Source: Prostheceraeus crozeri (Eukaryota; Platyhelminthes; Polycladida; Euryleptidae). Taken from it: DNA of 64,000 nt. Positions 45,377 to 55,816 of the stretch are shown here, one piece after another (position 1 is the stretch's first letter; the number at the start of each line of letters is the position of its first letter). A model generated the notes under the pieces. The model made no database searches. It saw only the letters and a list, made by a program, of their open reading frames with translations, and was not told the DNA's origin. The stretch covers positions 124,001 through 188,000 of the forward strand of contig CAJQUW010005575.1 of assembly GCA_907163375.1 (NCBI GenBank). Direction: 5' to 3'. A program made the position numbers and the translations under genes.

Positions 45377-45480
45377 TAACTTTGATCTGATCGGCTAAAG
45401 CCAGAGGAGCTTCGCTCCGATCGGTTAGTAACCTGAACAAAAGTGACCGGCTAAAGCCTCTGAACAAAGTTCTATTAAGA
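45350..45480. repeat. Inverted short repeats flanking the capsid block (right)
   Basis: AGCCAGAGGAGCTTCGCTCC occurs twice, and GGCTAAAGCCTCTGAACAAAG pairs inversely with 43,409-43,505. The words AGGAGC-TTC-GCTCC form small hairpins, as expected for transcript ends. Confidence 0.7.
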
Positions 45481-46212
45481 TTTACGTGTATGAATGGACA
45501 ACAACTTCGTGATAACTTTATTAATTTTCTGTTGCACTTTATCTATTGCGTCAAGCAGCGTGTGATGTACTTTAATTTCTTTGCTATTAACTTGCATTTT
45601 CTCCTGGTTAATCTTCAACGCCGTTTTAAGAGCATTCAATTGTGCTTTATCACTAACCTTTTGATTAAGTATTTTTACGTCATTTATCATTTTATTCATG
45701 AACTTCACTTGTTGTGTAATTCTGGTACTCAATTCGTCAACACTTTTTTGGAATGTAGATTGCAGTTGTTGCAACTGTTGTAATAATTTTTGATTCTTTT
45801 CAGTAACTTTGACTAACTCTTCTTTCAGTTGTTTATTTTGATTTGTATTCTTTATAATGGCACCCCTTAAAGTTATTGATAATAGGATTACAATCTTTGA
45901 CTGTTCTGTTATTTTTTTATGAAGTGTTGATATATCTACTTCTAGAGCTTTATTCTTTTTATCAAGTTTTAATAATTTTTTTGTTAATGATTTGTCATTA
46001 AGTTTTAGCAACTCTAATTCATTGATTAGTGGAGCCACCTGTCTATCAACATATTCTTTATTTGCTAATTCAGTATTTTGTTGTGGAAGAATGGAAAGAT
46101 GTAACGGTCCTGTTAAAACGTCTCCAATTTTCATGATATAGTTGTCTAGGTCTATGTCTGATTCTTGATTATTTGAAATGTAAGCACCTCCTCCAACATT
46201 TGTCAACATCAT
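45475..46212 (-). CDS. Polinton coiled-coil, fibre-like protein
   Basis: Fossil part, 245 codons. Near residue 33 the pattern GDVLTGPLHLSILPQQNTELANKEYVDRQV closely recalls the 'planed into K-YVD' module at the head of phage tail-fibre and adenovirus-like fibre proteins. Long heptad-rich coiled coil follows to the end. A role as a spike or fibre on the particle is a reasonable inference. Confidence 0.55.
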   Translation of the reverse strand: MMLTNVGGGAYISNNQESDIDLDNYIMKIGDVLTGPLHLSILPQQNTELANKEYVDRQVAPLINELELLKLNDKSLTKKLLKLDKKNKALEVDISTLHKKITEQSKIVILLSITLRGAIIKNTNQNKQLKEELVKVTEKNQKLLQQLQQLQSTFQKSVDELSTRITQQVKFMNKMINDVKILNQKVSDKAQLNALKTALKINQEKMQVNSKEIKVHHTLLDAIDKVQQKINKVITKLLSIHTRKS

Positions 46213-46229
46213 TTTTTCTGTTTAAAAAT

Positions 46230-46852
46230 ATGTTATCTAACGAGGAATTTGAAGCCCCACGTTCCGAAGAAGAAGTTGACGCTTTGCGTCTCGGCATCGA
46301 AGATGCAGTTGGTGGACCCACGCTTCTATCCAACAAAGTTGGCAGAACCAAGGTTCTATGTGAAATCTGTAATGCGGCATTCCATAACAAAGCATTATTA
46401 AATAAGCATGTGAAAGTAGTACATGCAACTGCATCTCCAGTACATGCAACAGCACACCCAGTGCAACACTTACAACACTTACAACAACAAATGCTAGAAC
46501 AGTCGCAACCGGTAAAAAAACGTGTGCTGAATGTGGAAAAGACATAACATCTAAGAATTTTGCACGTCATCAAAAAAGATGTCAATTACCAACACAACCA
46601 AAAATAAAAGATAGACAATGTTTGAATTGCAATAAATATTTCACTTCCCAGGGTTTTACTTATCATTTTAAGTCATGTACAATTAACACACGTAAATGTA
46701 CTAGTTGTGAAATTCTTAAACCCAAAACAGAATTTTATGATAGCAAATACCAATGTAAAGAATGCTTAAAAGCACAAGTGAGATGTAATAACTGTAACAA
46801 AGTTGTAATGAAGAGAAACTTCGCACGTCATGTAAAAATTTGTCATGAGTAA
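46230..46852 (+). pseudogene. Polinton zinc-finger protein region
   Basis: Fossil part. C2H2-like units are visible: CEICNAAFHNKALLNKHVKVVH, and later C-x2-C knuckles (CTSCEIL, CKECLKA, CNNCNKVV) with FARHVKICHE. The start has the TTTAAAAATATG context. The region looks broken once. It is probably a nucleic-acid-binding or regulatory protein. Confidence 0.6.
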
Positions 46853-46859
46853 TTAACTT

Positions 46860-47110
46860 TTGTATCTGCAATAGTCCGGAGGTCAAGTCCATACAGTTAC
46901 TTGAATATCTTGTCTTCTTTTAAGCTTCGGACAGTCCATACACTCACTTGAGTCCCTTACCCTCTTTTAAGCTTCGGACAGTCCGACACTCACTTGAGTG
47001 CCTTGCCTTCATTTAAGCCTCAGACTAAATAGACCGTAATAGTCCGGAGGTCCTATAGAGGTATAAAACACTCAAAGGAGTGTCGGACTAGTCGAGAGTT
47101 TGAAGCATTT
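46860..47110 (+). promoter_or_regulatory. Polinton intergenic repeats and TATA-like box
   Basis: Three direct units built on CGGACAGTCC, CACTCACTTGAGT and TTTTAAGCTT are followed by GTATAAAAC at about 47,061 and the inverted pair CACTC-AAAG-GAGTG. This lies 70 bases before the next gene and resembles a promoter block. Confidence 0.5.
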
Positions 47111-47137
47111 TTTCTCATATAAAAAATAGGAAAAAAG

Positions 47138-48350
47138 ATGAATATAGAAAATTCATATACCGAAATCCCCAATCGTCATCCCACGATAGTCAATCATCAC
47201 AATCAACGTAATGAAGTGCAATCTTTATTTTTGAAAGATTCAGATGTTGATCGTGTATTGGGGTTTCTACAATTTCATTGTATAAAAATTATTATTATAA
47301 GTTTTATCATTTATTCTATTTATTATTTCATAAACTGGTTAGGGTACTTACAAACACAAGAACAGAAGAAGGTTGCATTTTATAAAGAACAAACAAAAGT
47401 CTCTAAAGGTTGGAAACATCCATCTCGTCAAAAAGCTATACCAACAGAACGAACTAGAGAAGAGAACCTACATTTTATTGTTTATGGTAAAACGGGAAGT
47501 GGAAAGACTACATTGTTGCGTAAGTACATCCAAGAACATTTTAAAGAAGAAGATGTATATATTTTCTGTTTGCAACCGGACGAATGGCAAGGATATTCAA
47601 ATGTTTATAATGAGGGGAGATTTAGATATGTTAGAAGATATGGAAAGTTTTGCGGGTACATATGAACAAAACTCTTTACTAACATTAGATGATGTAGCTA
47701 GTTTAGTGAAGCAAAAAGACGTATCAGAAATATTTACAAAAGGTCGTCACCATCATATACGAATAGTTGTATTAGCTCATAAAGCCTGTGACGTAGATAA
47801 TAAGATTAGAGAAAACGTGGAAACCTTTTATACAACTACGCAAAATAATGTAGCATTCTTTGAGGATATCAAGAAAAATTATAAACTAACTTTACCTTTA
47901 GCTAAATATGCATATGTTAAATATGGTATAATACGTGTTCATACTATTATGAATCAACTACAAGTATATGATAAAGATTTAAATGTACTATTAGATACTG
48001 AACATGACTTCTATAGCAATTCATCAGATTTTGACATTAGTCTTTATGCAGGTGCAAAGAGTTTGTCACCACATAACATAGAAGAAATAACCATCTTTTT
48101 AGAAAACGAGGCAATTGTGCCACTAACGATCATACCAGAAACATTTTATTTCTATTTCGATCATTATCTGAATAATGTGTTAGGGATTAAAATACCTAAA
48201 CGATTAGAAAATAGGGATGTACTAGATGCTATACGAACAGGAATTAGTAATTTCCGAGATGTATTGCAAAGTGTGAAACCTTTAGCTTATGATGCTAAGA
48301 ATACATTAAGTGATATAAAGCCAATACTTAATGAGTTAAATAAAATGTAA
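47138..48350 (+). pseudogene. Polinton P-loop NTPase with membrane segment (broken)
   Basis: Fossil part. A hydrophobic stretch (IIIISFIIYSIYYFINWLGYL) near the N-terminus is followed by a Walker A motif, FIVYGKTGSGKTTLL. Later sequence contains LTLDDVASL, Walker B-like, and an arginine-rich GRHHHIRIVVLAHKA as in FtsK/HerA ATPases. It is distinct from the packaging ATPase at 52.2-53.0 kb. The region is broken. Confidence 0.6.
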
Positions 48351-48379
48351 ATTCGTAATTAAAAATTAGTTTTAAAAAT

Positions 48380-48685
48380 ATGATTAACGAATACAAAATA
48401 GAACACGTGCCAGTTTTAAAAGATTATCGCCATCCTACAAAACCTATAAATTCAAAGCAATCAGTTAAAATTCAAAATCATCGAAAATATATGCAATTCG
48501 TGCAAGATTATAAAATAAAACATGGTATAAGAAGTTACGCTAAAACAAAAGACTTTCCACTGTGTCTACGAAGTTTCAGAGTATTTTTAGCATACAATAA
48601 TTTATGGTGGTTGGTTAATAAAGAGCGATTAACAGTTTATGATTTAGAAACATTACATCAACTAAATATTCCTGTGTATATGTAA
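48380..48685 (+). CDS. Polinton unknown 101-aa protein
   Basis: Fossil part, not recognised. A basic, Tyr/His-rich protein (NHRKYMQFVQDYKIKHGIRS) with the end LNIPVYM. Its start shows TTTAAAAATATG. It is followed by two GAACC-NN-GGTTC palindromes. Confidence 0.45.
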   Translation: MINEYKIEHVPVLKDYRHPTKPINSKQSVKIQNHRKYMQFVQDYKIKHGIRSYAKTKDFPLCLRSFRVFLAYNNLWWLVNKERLTVYDLETLHQLNIPVYM

Positions 48686-48690
48686 AAACG

Positions 48691-48726
48691 GAACCGAGGT
48701 TCTATGTAAAAACGGAACCAAGGTTC
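48691..48726. terminator. Two GAACC-NN-GGTTC palindromes between genes
   Basis: GAACCGAGGTTC (48,691-48,702) and GAACCAAGGTTC (48,715-48,726), each followed by TATG or TATA. The same word stands at 46,345-46,356 and in looser form at about 43,420, 43,482, 45,460 and 52,228. Function as 3'-end hairpins is an inference. Confidence 0.45.
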
Positions 48727-48761
48727 TATATTAAAAAACATAATTTTTTCTTTTAAAAAAT

Positions 48762-51700
48762 ATGAATTGTAAAATGAATAACAAATTAACGCATACGCTT
48801 GACGAGTTAATAAAGAAACAAATTGATGAGTTTGATGCACAAATTCAACGTAGTCGTAAACGTAGTAAACGTAATATTAAAAAACAGAAACGTAAACAAA
48901 AGAAACATCAGGTACACCAATTCCTGATATATTCTCTGATGATAGACTTGGTGATGATCTATTGAATTTGTTTAATCCAAATGAAATTACGCATACAAAT
49001 GAACTTTTTACTAATGTAGTAAATACTATGCGTGAACTTTTACACAATGGGAAAGTTTTAAATTTATTTGGTGTTATGATTAAAGAAGATGGAACCACAA
49101 TAGAAAACTTTTACGCTACATTTTATAATAAAAATTCATTTGAAACATGGTTTCTTAATCTAGAAGAGAAATCCGATGCTAACGAATGGATTTTTACAGG
49201 TAGTATTAAATACGAAGATTTTGGAATGAAGCTAGTACAAAGGTCACATAGAGGCGCTGGTATTAATATGAAGTATAGAATCAAAGAATACATCGGGCAA
49301 TATTGTTACATTCCTTCTGCAGATTTCTGCTTTATAAAATGTTACAACGCCTTACGTGGTTTCAATCAAGAACAAGCTAAAATTATAATCGAGATGTTTA
49401 ATGACTTTTTATATAAAGAGAAAGCCACATCTAGAACCGGAGTGATGTCAAACTGTAAATTTTCCCAATTCAATAACTACTTTCGAGAATGCGTACAGTA
49501 TTACAGTACTACTAATCGTCATTTAAATCCTAGAGGTATTACAACACCTTATAATTATGTCTATTACAATTATTTTCATGAAGGTTCATCAATAGGTCAT
49601 TACTGTTTAATAAATAAATTTTACAAAGCAGAAGCTATTAGAGAAATTGAAAATAATTTCAAACCAATTTATAAAACAGTTAATGATGAAAATTTAACAA
49701 CGCTTCCGTATAAAACTATCACAAAGAAACCAATTGACTATGGATCAACATATATATGGGATCTTGAAACTTATCCAGATCCTAGTTGTCCAACCGCTCA
49801 TCCTATTCCTTATGCTTTAGGCGCTATTAATTTTAATAAATTTATATCTTGTTTACCAATGCAAAGATTGAAAAAATTAGACACGCGTTTGTTAAGTGAT
49901 ATGATTAAAATAAAAAGTAGTAAGGATGAAAATGAAATTAAAGAACTTAAGAAACAGATAAGTGAATATAATAACTTAACTGAAATAGAATTAACTAAAC
50001 TTCAACGTTGTGTGAAAATCTTTGTTAGGAAACACGATGAATTTTCGATCGGGGGAAACCCAGAGGACACATGCCCGATACATCAATTTTTAAAACTCTT
50101 GGAAAATTTAATTATTCGAAAGTAACTTTAATAGCGCACAATTCATCAGGATTCGATGCATATTTTCCGATAAAATCTAATTTTAAATTAACTAAACCAC
50201 CGCTTAAAACATCAAGAGGAATACTCACTGCTTCTTTACAAAATCCTTATACAACTACAAGTGTTAGTAAATATATGCAAAAATCTTTTAGATTTAATAA
50301 TAAAAAATCATCACCTCGAGGCAAATTAGCACTTCAAACTATTGTAATGAAATGTAGCTTACAACACGTGAAAACGAGTGGTGTGAGAATTTTAAAATTC
50401 CTACCAATGTGTGTAAATTAAATTATGAAATTGGCGAAATTACACATGAGAATTATAAAGAAAAAGAACATGAGTGGAAACCGTATTTAATTAATGATGT
50501 TCTTTCATTAGCATTTTGTATCTACAAGTACAATCATGTTATGAAAGAATTAGTTGATGAAGATATAACTACTAATTTAACATCCTCTGCTTTAACATTT
50601 AACGGTTGGATGAAGAGTGTACAAGAGGACAACATAAATATTCATTCTCATACTGATTTATGGGCTAGAAATTATATTAGAAAATTTGTTAAAGGTGGAA
50701 GAGTGTCAGCAAATATAAGACATTACGAATCTCCATTTTGTAACATCTTGACACCAATATTACAGCGGTATTTAACTGCACGCTACGCTGGGGGGACTTT
50801 GTCCCCTGGTAATAATTTAATAGAGTTAATGAAACAATATAATCAGTTAAAAGACAAAAATGATCTTTGTAAAGAAATTAAGCATACACTACTCGGACAA
50901 AAAAATGAATTCTTAATGGCGTTTGATGCAACATCTTTATATCCATCAGCTATGTATGACGAACATTCAGAATACCCTAAAGCTGAATCCGCTAGAAAAT
51001 TTAGACAAGAAGAAGAACAAGTAGTATTATATCAATTTAACACTCAATCATTTCGACCTAAGACTGGAATATTCACAGTTGTGTTTCATTATCCTGATGA
51101 GATGTTTTTTCAACCAGTTCCTGCGAAAGATAAGGTAAAAAATGAAAACAATTGCAATCAAGAAATAATAAGGTTTAGGAATGGAATGTGTTATGATGTA
51201 TTAACTTCTGTAGACATACAAGAAATTGTTAGATGTGGCGGGAAAAAATTATCTATTACAGATGGTATAATCTATGAAGAAAATTGTCACGTTTCACCAT
51301 TTCGCAAATACATTGAAAAGCTCTTCAATTTAAGAAAAAAATATAAAATAGAAGGAAACACTGTACGCGATGAGTTAATTAAATTATTAATGAATTCACT
51401 ATATGGAAAAACCGTACAAAAAGACATAACCACTAAATATCATTTATGGAAGGAGAATACATTGAGAAAAAATTTCACTCAAGAAGTAAAAGATTTTGAA
51501 AAAGTGAATGATGAACAATTCTTAGTGAAAGTAGAAATGGAAGATGATGAATTTCTTAAAGCTAATATTGTAAAAGATGGGAAGACGTCATTCATGCCAT
51601 CACACTTAGGTTCTTTTATTCTTTCTCACTCTAGAAGAATTATGAATAACTTTATTTTAGAAATTAATGGTTTTAAAGAAAAACACATACATTACACAGA

Positions 51701-52142
51701 TACCGATAGTATATACATTTCTAATGAGCTCTTCAATAAATTAGATGCTGCTGGCTATGTTGGTAAGGAATTGTGTCAAGGGAAAAATGATTATGGGAAT
51801 GGCGGAATTATATGTGCAATGTTTATTGCTCCTAAAATAAAATATTGTATTACTGTAGATGAACAAGGGAGACTTAGTGAAAAGAAAAAATTTAAAGGAT
51901 ATTCACAAAATAAAGTAAAAGTAGAAGATTATATACAACTATACTATGGTGAAACATTAACAACAATTGTTAATAAACCATGGAAAAGATCTTTAGAAAA
52001 TGGTATTAGTATTCCTGATAAAAATAATAACACTGAAGAAAAAAGTTTTTCTGCCCAAATAAATCTTCTTAAACGACAAGCACCTGATGCAAATGGTATT
52101 ATGCTACCTTATAACGGAGAAGATTTGTTCAAGACGAAATAG
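48762..52142 (+). pseudogene. Polinton DNA polymerase B region (broken)
   Basis: Fossil part. It begins with a basic segment. Exonuclease motifs of family B are visible (WDLETYP, LIAHNSSGFDAYF). The polymerase motifs are DATSLYPSAM (motif A), KLLMNSLYGKT (motif B) and HYTDTDSIYI (motif C). In the family this enzyme copies the linear element by protein priming. The region is broken and is reported only as a fossil. Confidence 0.85.
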
Positions 52143-52222
52143 TTCAACGAATACAAAAAGAATGTAATATGATTGAATACATCGATAGTGAATACACTGA
52201 TAATGAAGACTGGGAAGAGGAA

Positions 52223-53002
52223 TTATAACTCTGTGAACAAATGTTCTATAACTCTATCATGTACTTTTTTATCAATATTGATTGTAATAAATCCATAATC
52301 GTTTGACCAAGCATTACTGCAAGATTGTTTAAAATCATCCGTATCCCTTATACATAAGTCTCTTAACAAATCACTTAGGTTCCTTGAATTAATTTCGAAA
52401 AGCATAAAAATATTAGCATTATTTCTAATAACGCTGCCATCTAGTAAATACATGCTTTGTGTCAAATAAAACACACTACAGTTATTGTGTTGACCTCTTG
52501 TAAAATAATTTCTCTGAACTGCCTGATCTTTGTTATTAACACAATCATCAAACACAACACAATGTTTTTTCGTTTTATTTAGTTTACTAGGATCTTGCAT
52601 ATTACCACTATCATCTATTAGTTGTATCGATGTGTCTTTATTTTTATTGGGCTCTACTAGTTGTTCATTTTTCGCTGCTTCTTCACACCAAGAACTTATT
52701 TCTTCTTCATACTCCGATTTTTCATATTCTTCAAACAGTGAAGCTATAGCTGATTTTGTAAGATTATTTTCAAAACCATATTTCAAGAATTGGTAAATAG
52801 GTTGGTCTGCTGTTGTTGTATAAATAATAAGATTGTTATAATCCAAAAAGTTTGGTGTCGTGAGAATTTTAAATAATAGATACGTTTTCCCACAACCTGA
52901 TCTTCCACAGATAACTGCTAAAACTTTACTGGATAGGTTTGGATGATGATTGAATTTCACTTTCTTGTTTAGTGGAGATTTTACAGAAGTGTTTTCAGTC
53001 AT
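52223..53002 (-). CDS. Polinton packaging ATPase (FtsK/HerA, A32 type)
   Basis: Fossil part, 259 codons. Walker A is AVICGRSGCGKTYLL. Walker B is CVVFDDCVN, followed by NYFTRGQHNNCSVFYLTQS, the sensor block typical of Polinton and poxvirus A32-like packaging ATPases, then NNANIFMLF. It would drive DNA into the capsid. The start carries CTTAAAAAATG. It is head to tail with the minor capsid candidate (21-base gap), forming a minus-strand cluster with 53.0-54.7 kb. Confidence 0.8.
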   Translation of the reverse strand: MTENTSVKSPLNKKVKFNHHPNLSSKVLAVICGRSGCGKTYLLFKILTTPNFLDYNNLIIYTTTADQPIYQFLKYGFENNLTKSAIASLFEEYEKSEYEEEISSWCEEAAKNEQLVEPNKNKDTSIQLIDDSGNMQDPSKLNKTKKHCVVFDDCVNNKDQAVQRNYFTRGQHNNCSVFYLTQSMYLLDGSVIRNNANIFMLFEINSRNLSDLLRDLCIRDTDDFKQSCSNAWSNDYGFITINIDKKVHDRVIEHLFTEL

Positions 53003-53023
53003 TTTTTAAGTCAATATTTTGAA

Positions 53024-53812
53024 TTAAACCTCTCGTAATAATAGATCTATCATAATCTCTTCACCTCCAAAATTTATTGCCTTTCCTTTCTCATCTGTTA
53101 TTCTAATGGTAATGGAATTAATTGTTTTTCGTGTAACTGGAAAATATATTAATGATTTTGGGATTACATTTAAACTGTAACCAATCGGAACTATAAATGC
53201 TGGATAACTGAAGATATTATTTGTTAGCTTTCCATTAACATAACCACCTTCTATAATATCACACTGAACGTTGACTGAATTTATTTCAGTTATTTTAGGT
53301 ATATTTTCACTGATATGAAAACCTTGTGCATAGAGTTTCTTTTTAGATCCTAATAGTTTCGACAATGATCTATCATGATTAAAATCAACTTGACAATTTT
53401 CATCTAAAGTAAGAGAAAATTTATTTACTGCTGGTTCAACTGCGAAATGTAATTGTTTCTTGTCTTTAAATTGAATACCTAAATGTCTTTTTATTTCATT
53501 GGAAATAGATTCAACTTCATAAGATCCAGGAAGAAAAGTTAATTCTTTCCAAGTTTTACCTTTGTCATTTGAATACTTAAATCGGTCATTTACATCTTTG
53601 ATAATATTTTGTATAGTGTTAAATGTTGAAAAACTAGTTAATGCTACTTCATAATGTTTGTCTTGTTCTAACTGAATAATAGGATCTAAATTACAAGTAT
53701 GCGATGACGCAGTTGCTATAAATTTTAATGTCGTACTAAATTTTGATGATGTTAAAATCTCGGTTAAATTTTCTAAATGCTTATTAATTTTTTCTAGTTC
53801 TGCCGAAGACAT
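53024..53812 (-). CDS. Polinton minor capsid (penton) candidate
   Basis: Fossil part, 262 codons. YEVALTSFSTFNTIQNI, a W-KELTFLPGSYEVESISNEIK pattern and a beta-rich remainder resemble the single jelly-roll minor capsid proteins of Polintons and adintoviruses. Its place next to the packaging ATPase fits. The start context is GTTAAAAATG. Confidence 0.65.
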   Translation of the reverse strand: MSSAELEKINKHLENLTEILTSSKFSTTLKFIATASSHTCNLDPIIQLEQDKHYEVALTSFSTFNTIQNIIKDVNDRFKYSNDKGKTWKELTFLPGSYEVESISNEIKRHLGIQFKDKKQLHFAVEPAVNKFSLTLDENCQVDFNHDRSLSKLLGSKKKLYAQGFHISENIPKITEINSVNVQCDIIEGGYVNGKLTNNIFSYPAFIVPIGYSLNVIPKSLIYFPVTRKTINSITIRITDEKGKAINFGGEEIMIDLLLREV

Positions 53813-53847
53813 TTTTAACTAAATAATTTAGATATTCCCATATAGAG

Positions 53848-54696
53848 TTATGTCCTTCTTTCGCTGAGGCTAATAACATAATTAGATAAGTTTTTGTAGT
53901 GTTCTTCAGTGTCTAAGATTGCATGTATTTCGTTAAAGCTAGAGTTATGTCCTTGTTCTGTTGCAGCTAATAAAATATTTAATCTATTTATTAATTCTTG
54001 TGGATCATCTGATAAAACTATAATTGATGAAGAATAACCAGACGGTGTTGGATAACCAGCCGCTGTTGGATAAGTTCCCATTGGTGGGACACCCGTCGGT
54101 GGTGGAACGCCAGTCGCTGTTGGGACCGATGCCATTGACAATAAGTGAAATAATTGTTTATAACGTTTAAGAGTTTTTACTGCGTTAACTTTATCTAACA
54201 TAGCTTTATATTTCAGTAGATCATCAGCATGATATTTATCTAACTCCGCTCCTCTTAATAAATCCACGAAATTTCTGTCTAAACTAAAGGGTGTTTTGTC
54301 TGGTGCGAAAATTAAACCTCGAGCAGGATCTGGGTATATTTCTTTTTGTTCGAGAAAAAATCTAAGAGATGACTTTCCATCTATAAAAATTGTAGAATGT
54401 TCAAATAACATAGATTTTGGTAATTTCTTATTTATATTTTCTTCTAGCAGACCATAATCATCTAAGATAGTTTTCTGCACTGGATCAATCAGACCCATTT
54501 GTTTATCATGATTTGTACGTTCTTTCTTAATATCAGATTTAACTTGTTCAACTAATTGGATTTTGTCTTTCATATTAGATTCAACGCCAACTTGCAACAT
54601 TCGATATTGTCTACGTTTCTCCTTCATAATATTTTTCTGTTTTATTAGTTCTTCTAGTTGTTTTATTTTTGCCTCATTTGTCTCATTGGTATCCAT
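53848..54696 (-). CDS. Polinton unknown protein with coiled coil and Pro-rich repeats
   Basis: Fossil part, 282 codons. A coiled coil fills the first ~75 residues. A Pro/Gly/Thr-rich stretch near 190-225 has repeats of TGVPP and AGYPT type, and a helical tail follows. It is not recognised. Position in the minus-strand virion cluster suggests a structural or assembly role. Confidence 0.5.
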   Translation of the reverse strand: MDTNETNEAKIKQLEELIKQKNIMKEKRRQYRMLQVGVESNMKDKIQLVEQVKSDIKKERTNHDKQMGLIDPVQKTILDDYGLLEENINKKLPKSMLFEHSTIFIDGKSSLRFFLEQKEIYPDPARGLIFAPDKTPFSLDRNFVDLLRGAELDKYHADDLLKYKAMLDKVNAVKTLKRYKQLFHLLSMASVPTATGVPPPTGVPPMGTYPTAAGYPTPSGYSSSIIVLSDDPQELINRLNILLAATEQGHNSSFNEIHAILDTEEHYKNLSNYVISLSERRT

Positions 54697-55008
54697 TATT
54701 TTATAATATAATATTTGAATTTTGTGGTATTATTGGTACACAGCAAAAACACTTTACTGATGCTCTAATGTTTTGTTTAATAAAGTTTTTATTTCTTCTA
54801 ATAAAACATCATTATTATCTTTGCCTTGAGAAAACTTGTTTGGTATTTTATTTGCTTCTCTAGCTATTTTATCAAATTTTTCAATCTCATCTAACGTAAT
54901 AACATTATCATCGCACACTCTCTGAAAGTAGAAATGAAGTTTATCATATACCTCTTTGACATGTAAATGTTTCTTACTTAAGGATTTACGTCTCTTATTT
55001 ATTAAAGA

Positions 55009-55332
55009 CTAATCCATCATTGTTGCGAGTGAAGTTGTAAAAACACCTGTGCCTGTTAAAGCAGTAGCAACAACAGGAATTGTAAGAACGCCAGATGAAA
55101 TGACAATAGTGAGAGCACCTAAACTTATTGTTAAGAATATGCCAATTCCTTGTGTCACATTCTTAACTATCGTCCATCGTTTTCTTAATTTATCATAATG
55201 ATCTAGTCTAAGTAATAATTGGGATTCTTTATCTTTCATGTATCTGACTCTATCTGCACACTTTGCTTTATCCATTTGTTCCAATATCGGATATAAAGGG
55301 GCTGATGGTTCTTTTGTTTTTTCATCTTCCAT
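55009..55332 (-). CDS. Polinton small membrane protein, right end
   Basis: Fossil part. Same beginning as 40,064-40,342, but here it extends past the TIR edge through GTGVFTTSLATMM. One central hydrophobic stretch (~20 residues) is present. Coding-like minus-strand sequence continues to about 54,740. Function unknown. Confidence 0.5.
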   Translation of the reverse strand: MEDEKTKEPSAPLYPILEQMDKAKCADRVRYMKDKESQLLLRLDHYDKLRKRWTIVKNVTQGIGIFLTISLGALTIVISSGVLTIPVVATALTGTGVFTTSLATMMD

Positions 55333-55626
55333 TTTTAAATGAATATTTTTGTTCATATTCATATTTCCTCATGTTGTATATTTATATTTTCATCATTTTG
55401 TATTTTTATATTTTCATCATTTTGTATTTTTATTACATTTGCTCATAAACATTTTTCCTCATTTGTATTTTTATAAATTTAAGGCGCTTTTCCTATTTTT
55501 GTATTTTCCTATTTTCATCATTTTGTATTTTCCTATTTTTTTGCTTATAGTTCCATTCGTATCTATTTGGGAGTGTGATCCGGTGCTTAGCGAAGCGTTG
55601 CGCCGGATCTCATACCTAGTACTACT
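55036..55626. repeat. Polinton right TIR, about 590 bp
   Basis: Inverse of 39,746-40,338, with a few substitutions and a small length change in the AT-rich array. Confidence 0.9.
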
Positions 55627-55816
55627 AACTATGTGTATTGACACTGTACATTAGGTTGAATTTTAACTTTATTTTACCCAAAAATTAAAACGGCTCGTCA
55701 GTTCGGCTTGGCTTGGCTCTAGCATTGCACGACTCGGTTCAGCTCGCCTTGAATATTTCAAAATCACATCGACTCGCGGCTCGTCAGGTCGAGCCATGTA
55801 CATCTCTAACGCATAC

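Larger units (their letters stand above)
39746..55626. mobile_element. Polinton/Maverick (adintovirus-like) fossil
   Basis: Fossil element of 15,881 bases. It starts AGTAGTACTAGGTATGAG at both inverted ends and is flanked by a 6-base duplication with one mismatch (AACAAT, 39,740-39,745; AACTAT, 55,627-55,632). Parts: protease, PLA2-integrase, capsid candidates, fibre-like coiled coil, zinc-finger protein, two P-loop NTPases, DNA polymerase B and small proteins. Most parts read openly, with perhaps three to five breaks overall. The TIRs are about 98% alike by eye, which suggests a fairly young insertion. Confidence 0.93.
38719..55808. mobile_element. hAT-type element split by the Polinton
   Basis: The left end TAGAGATGTACCTAAGCCGAG (38,719) and the right end GTACATCTCTA (to 55,808) are inverted, with the exact 8-base duplication ACGCATAC at 38,711-38,718 and 55,809-55,816. 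Both ends carry runs of GAGCC/GGCTC words. Without the 15.9-kb insert the element would be about 1.2 kb. No hAT transposase was seen in the two arms (38,719-39,745 and 55,627-55,808). Confidence 0.85.

Noticed and set aside
46860-47040. Possible CRISPR-like short repeats
   Set aside because: Only three imperfect units of changing length in a eukaryotic element, with no spacer pattern. Better read as a promoter-side repeat.
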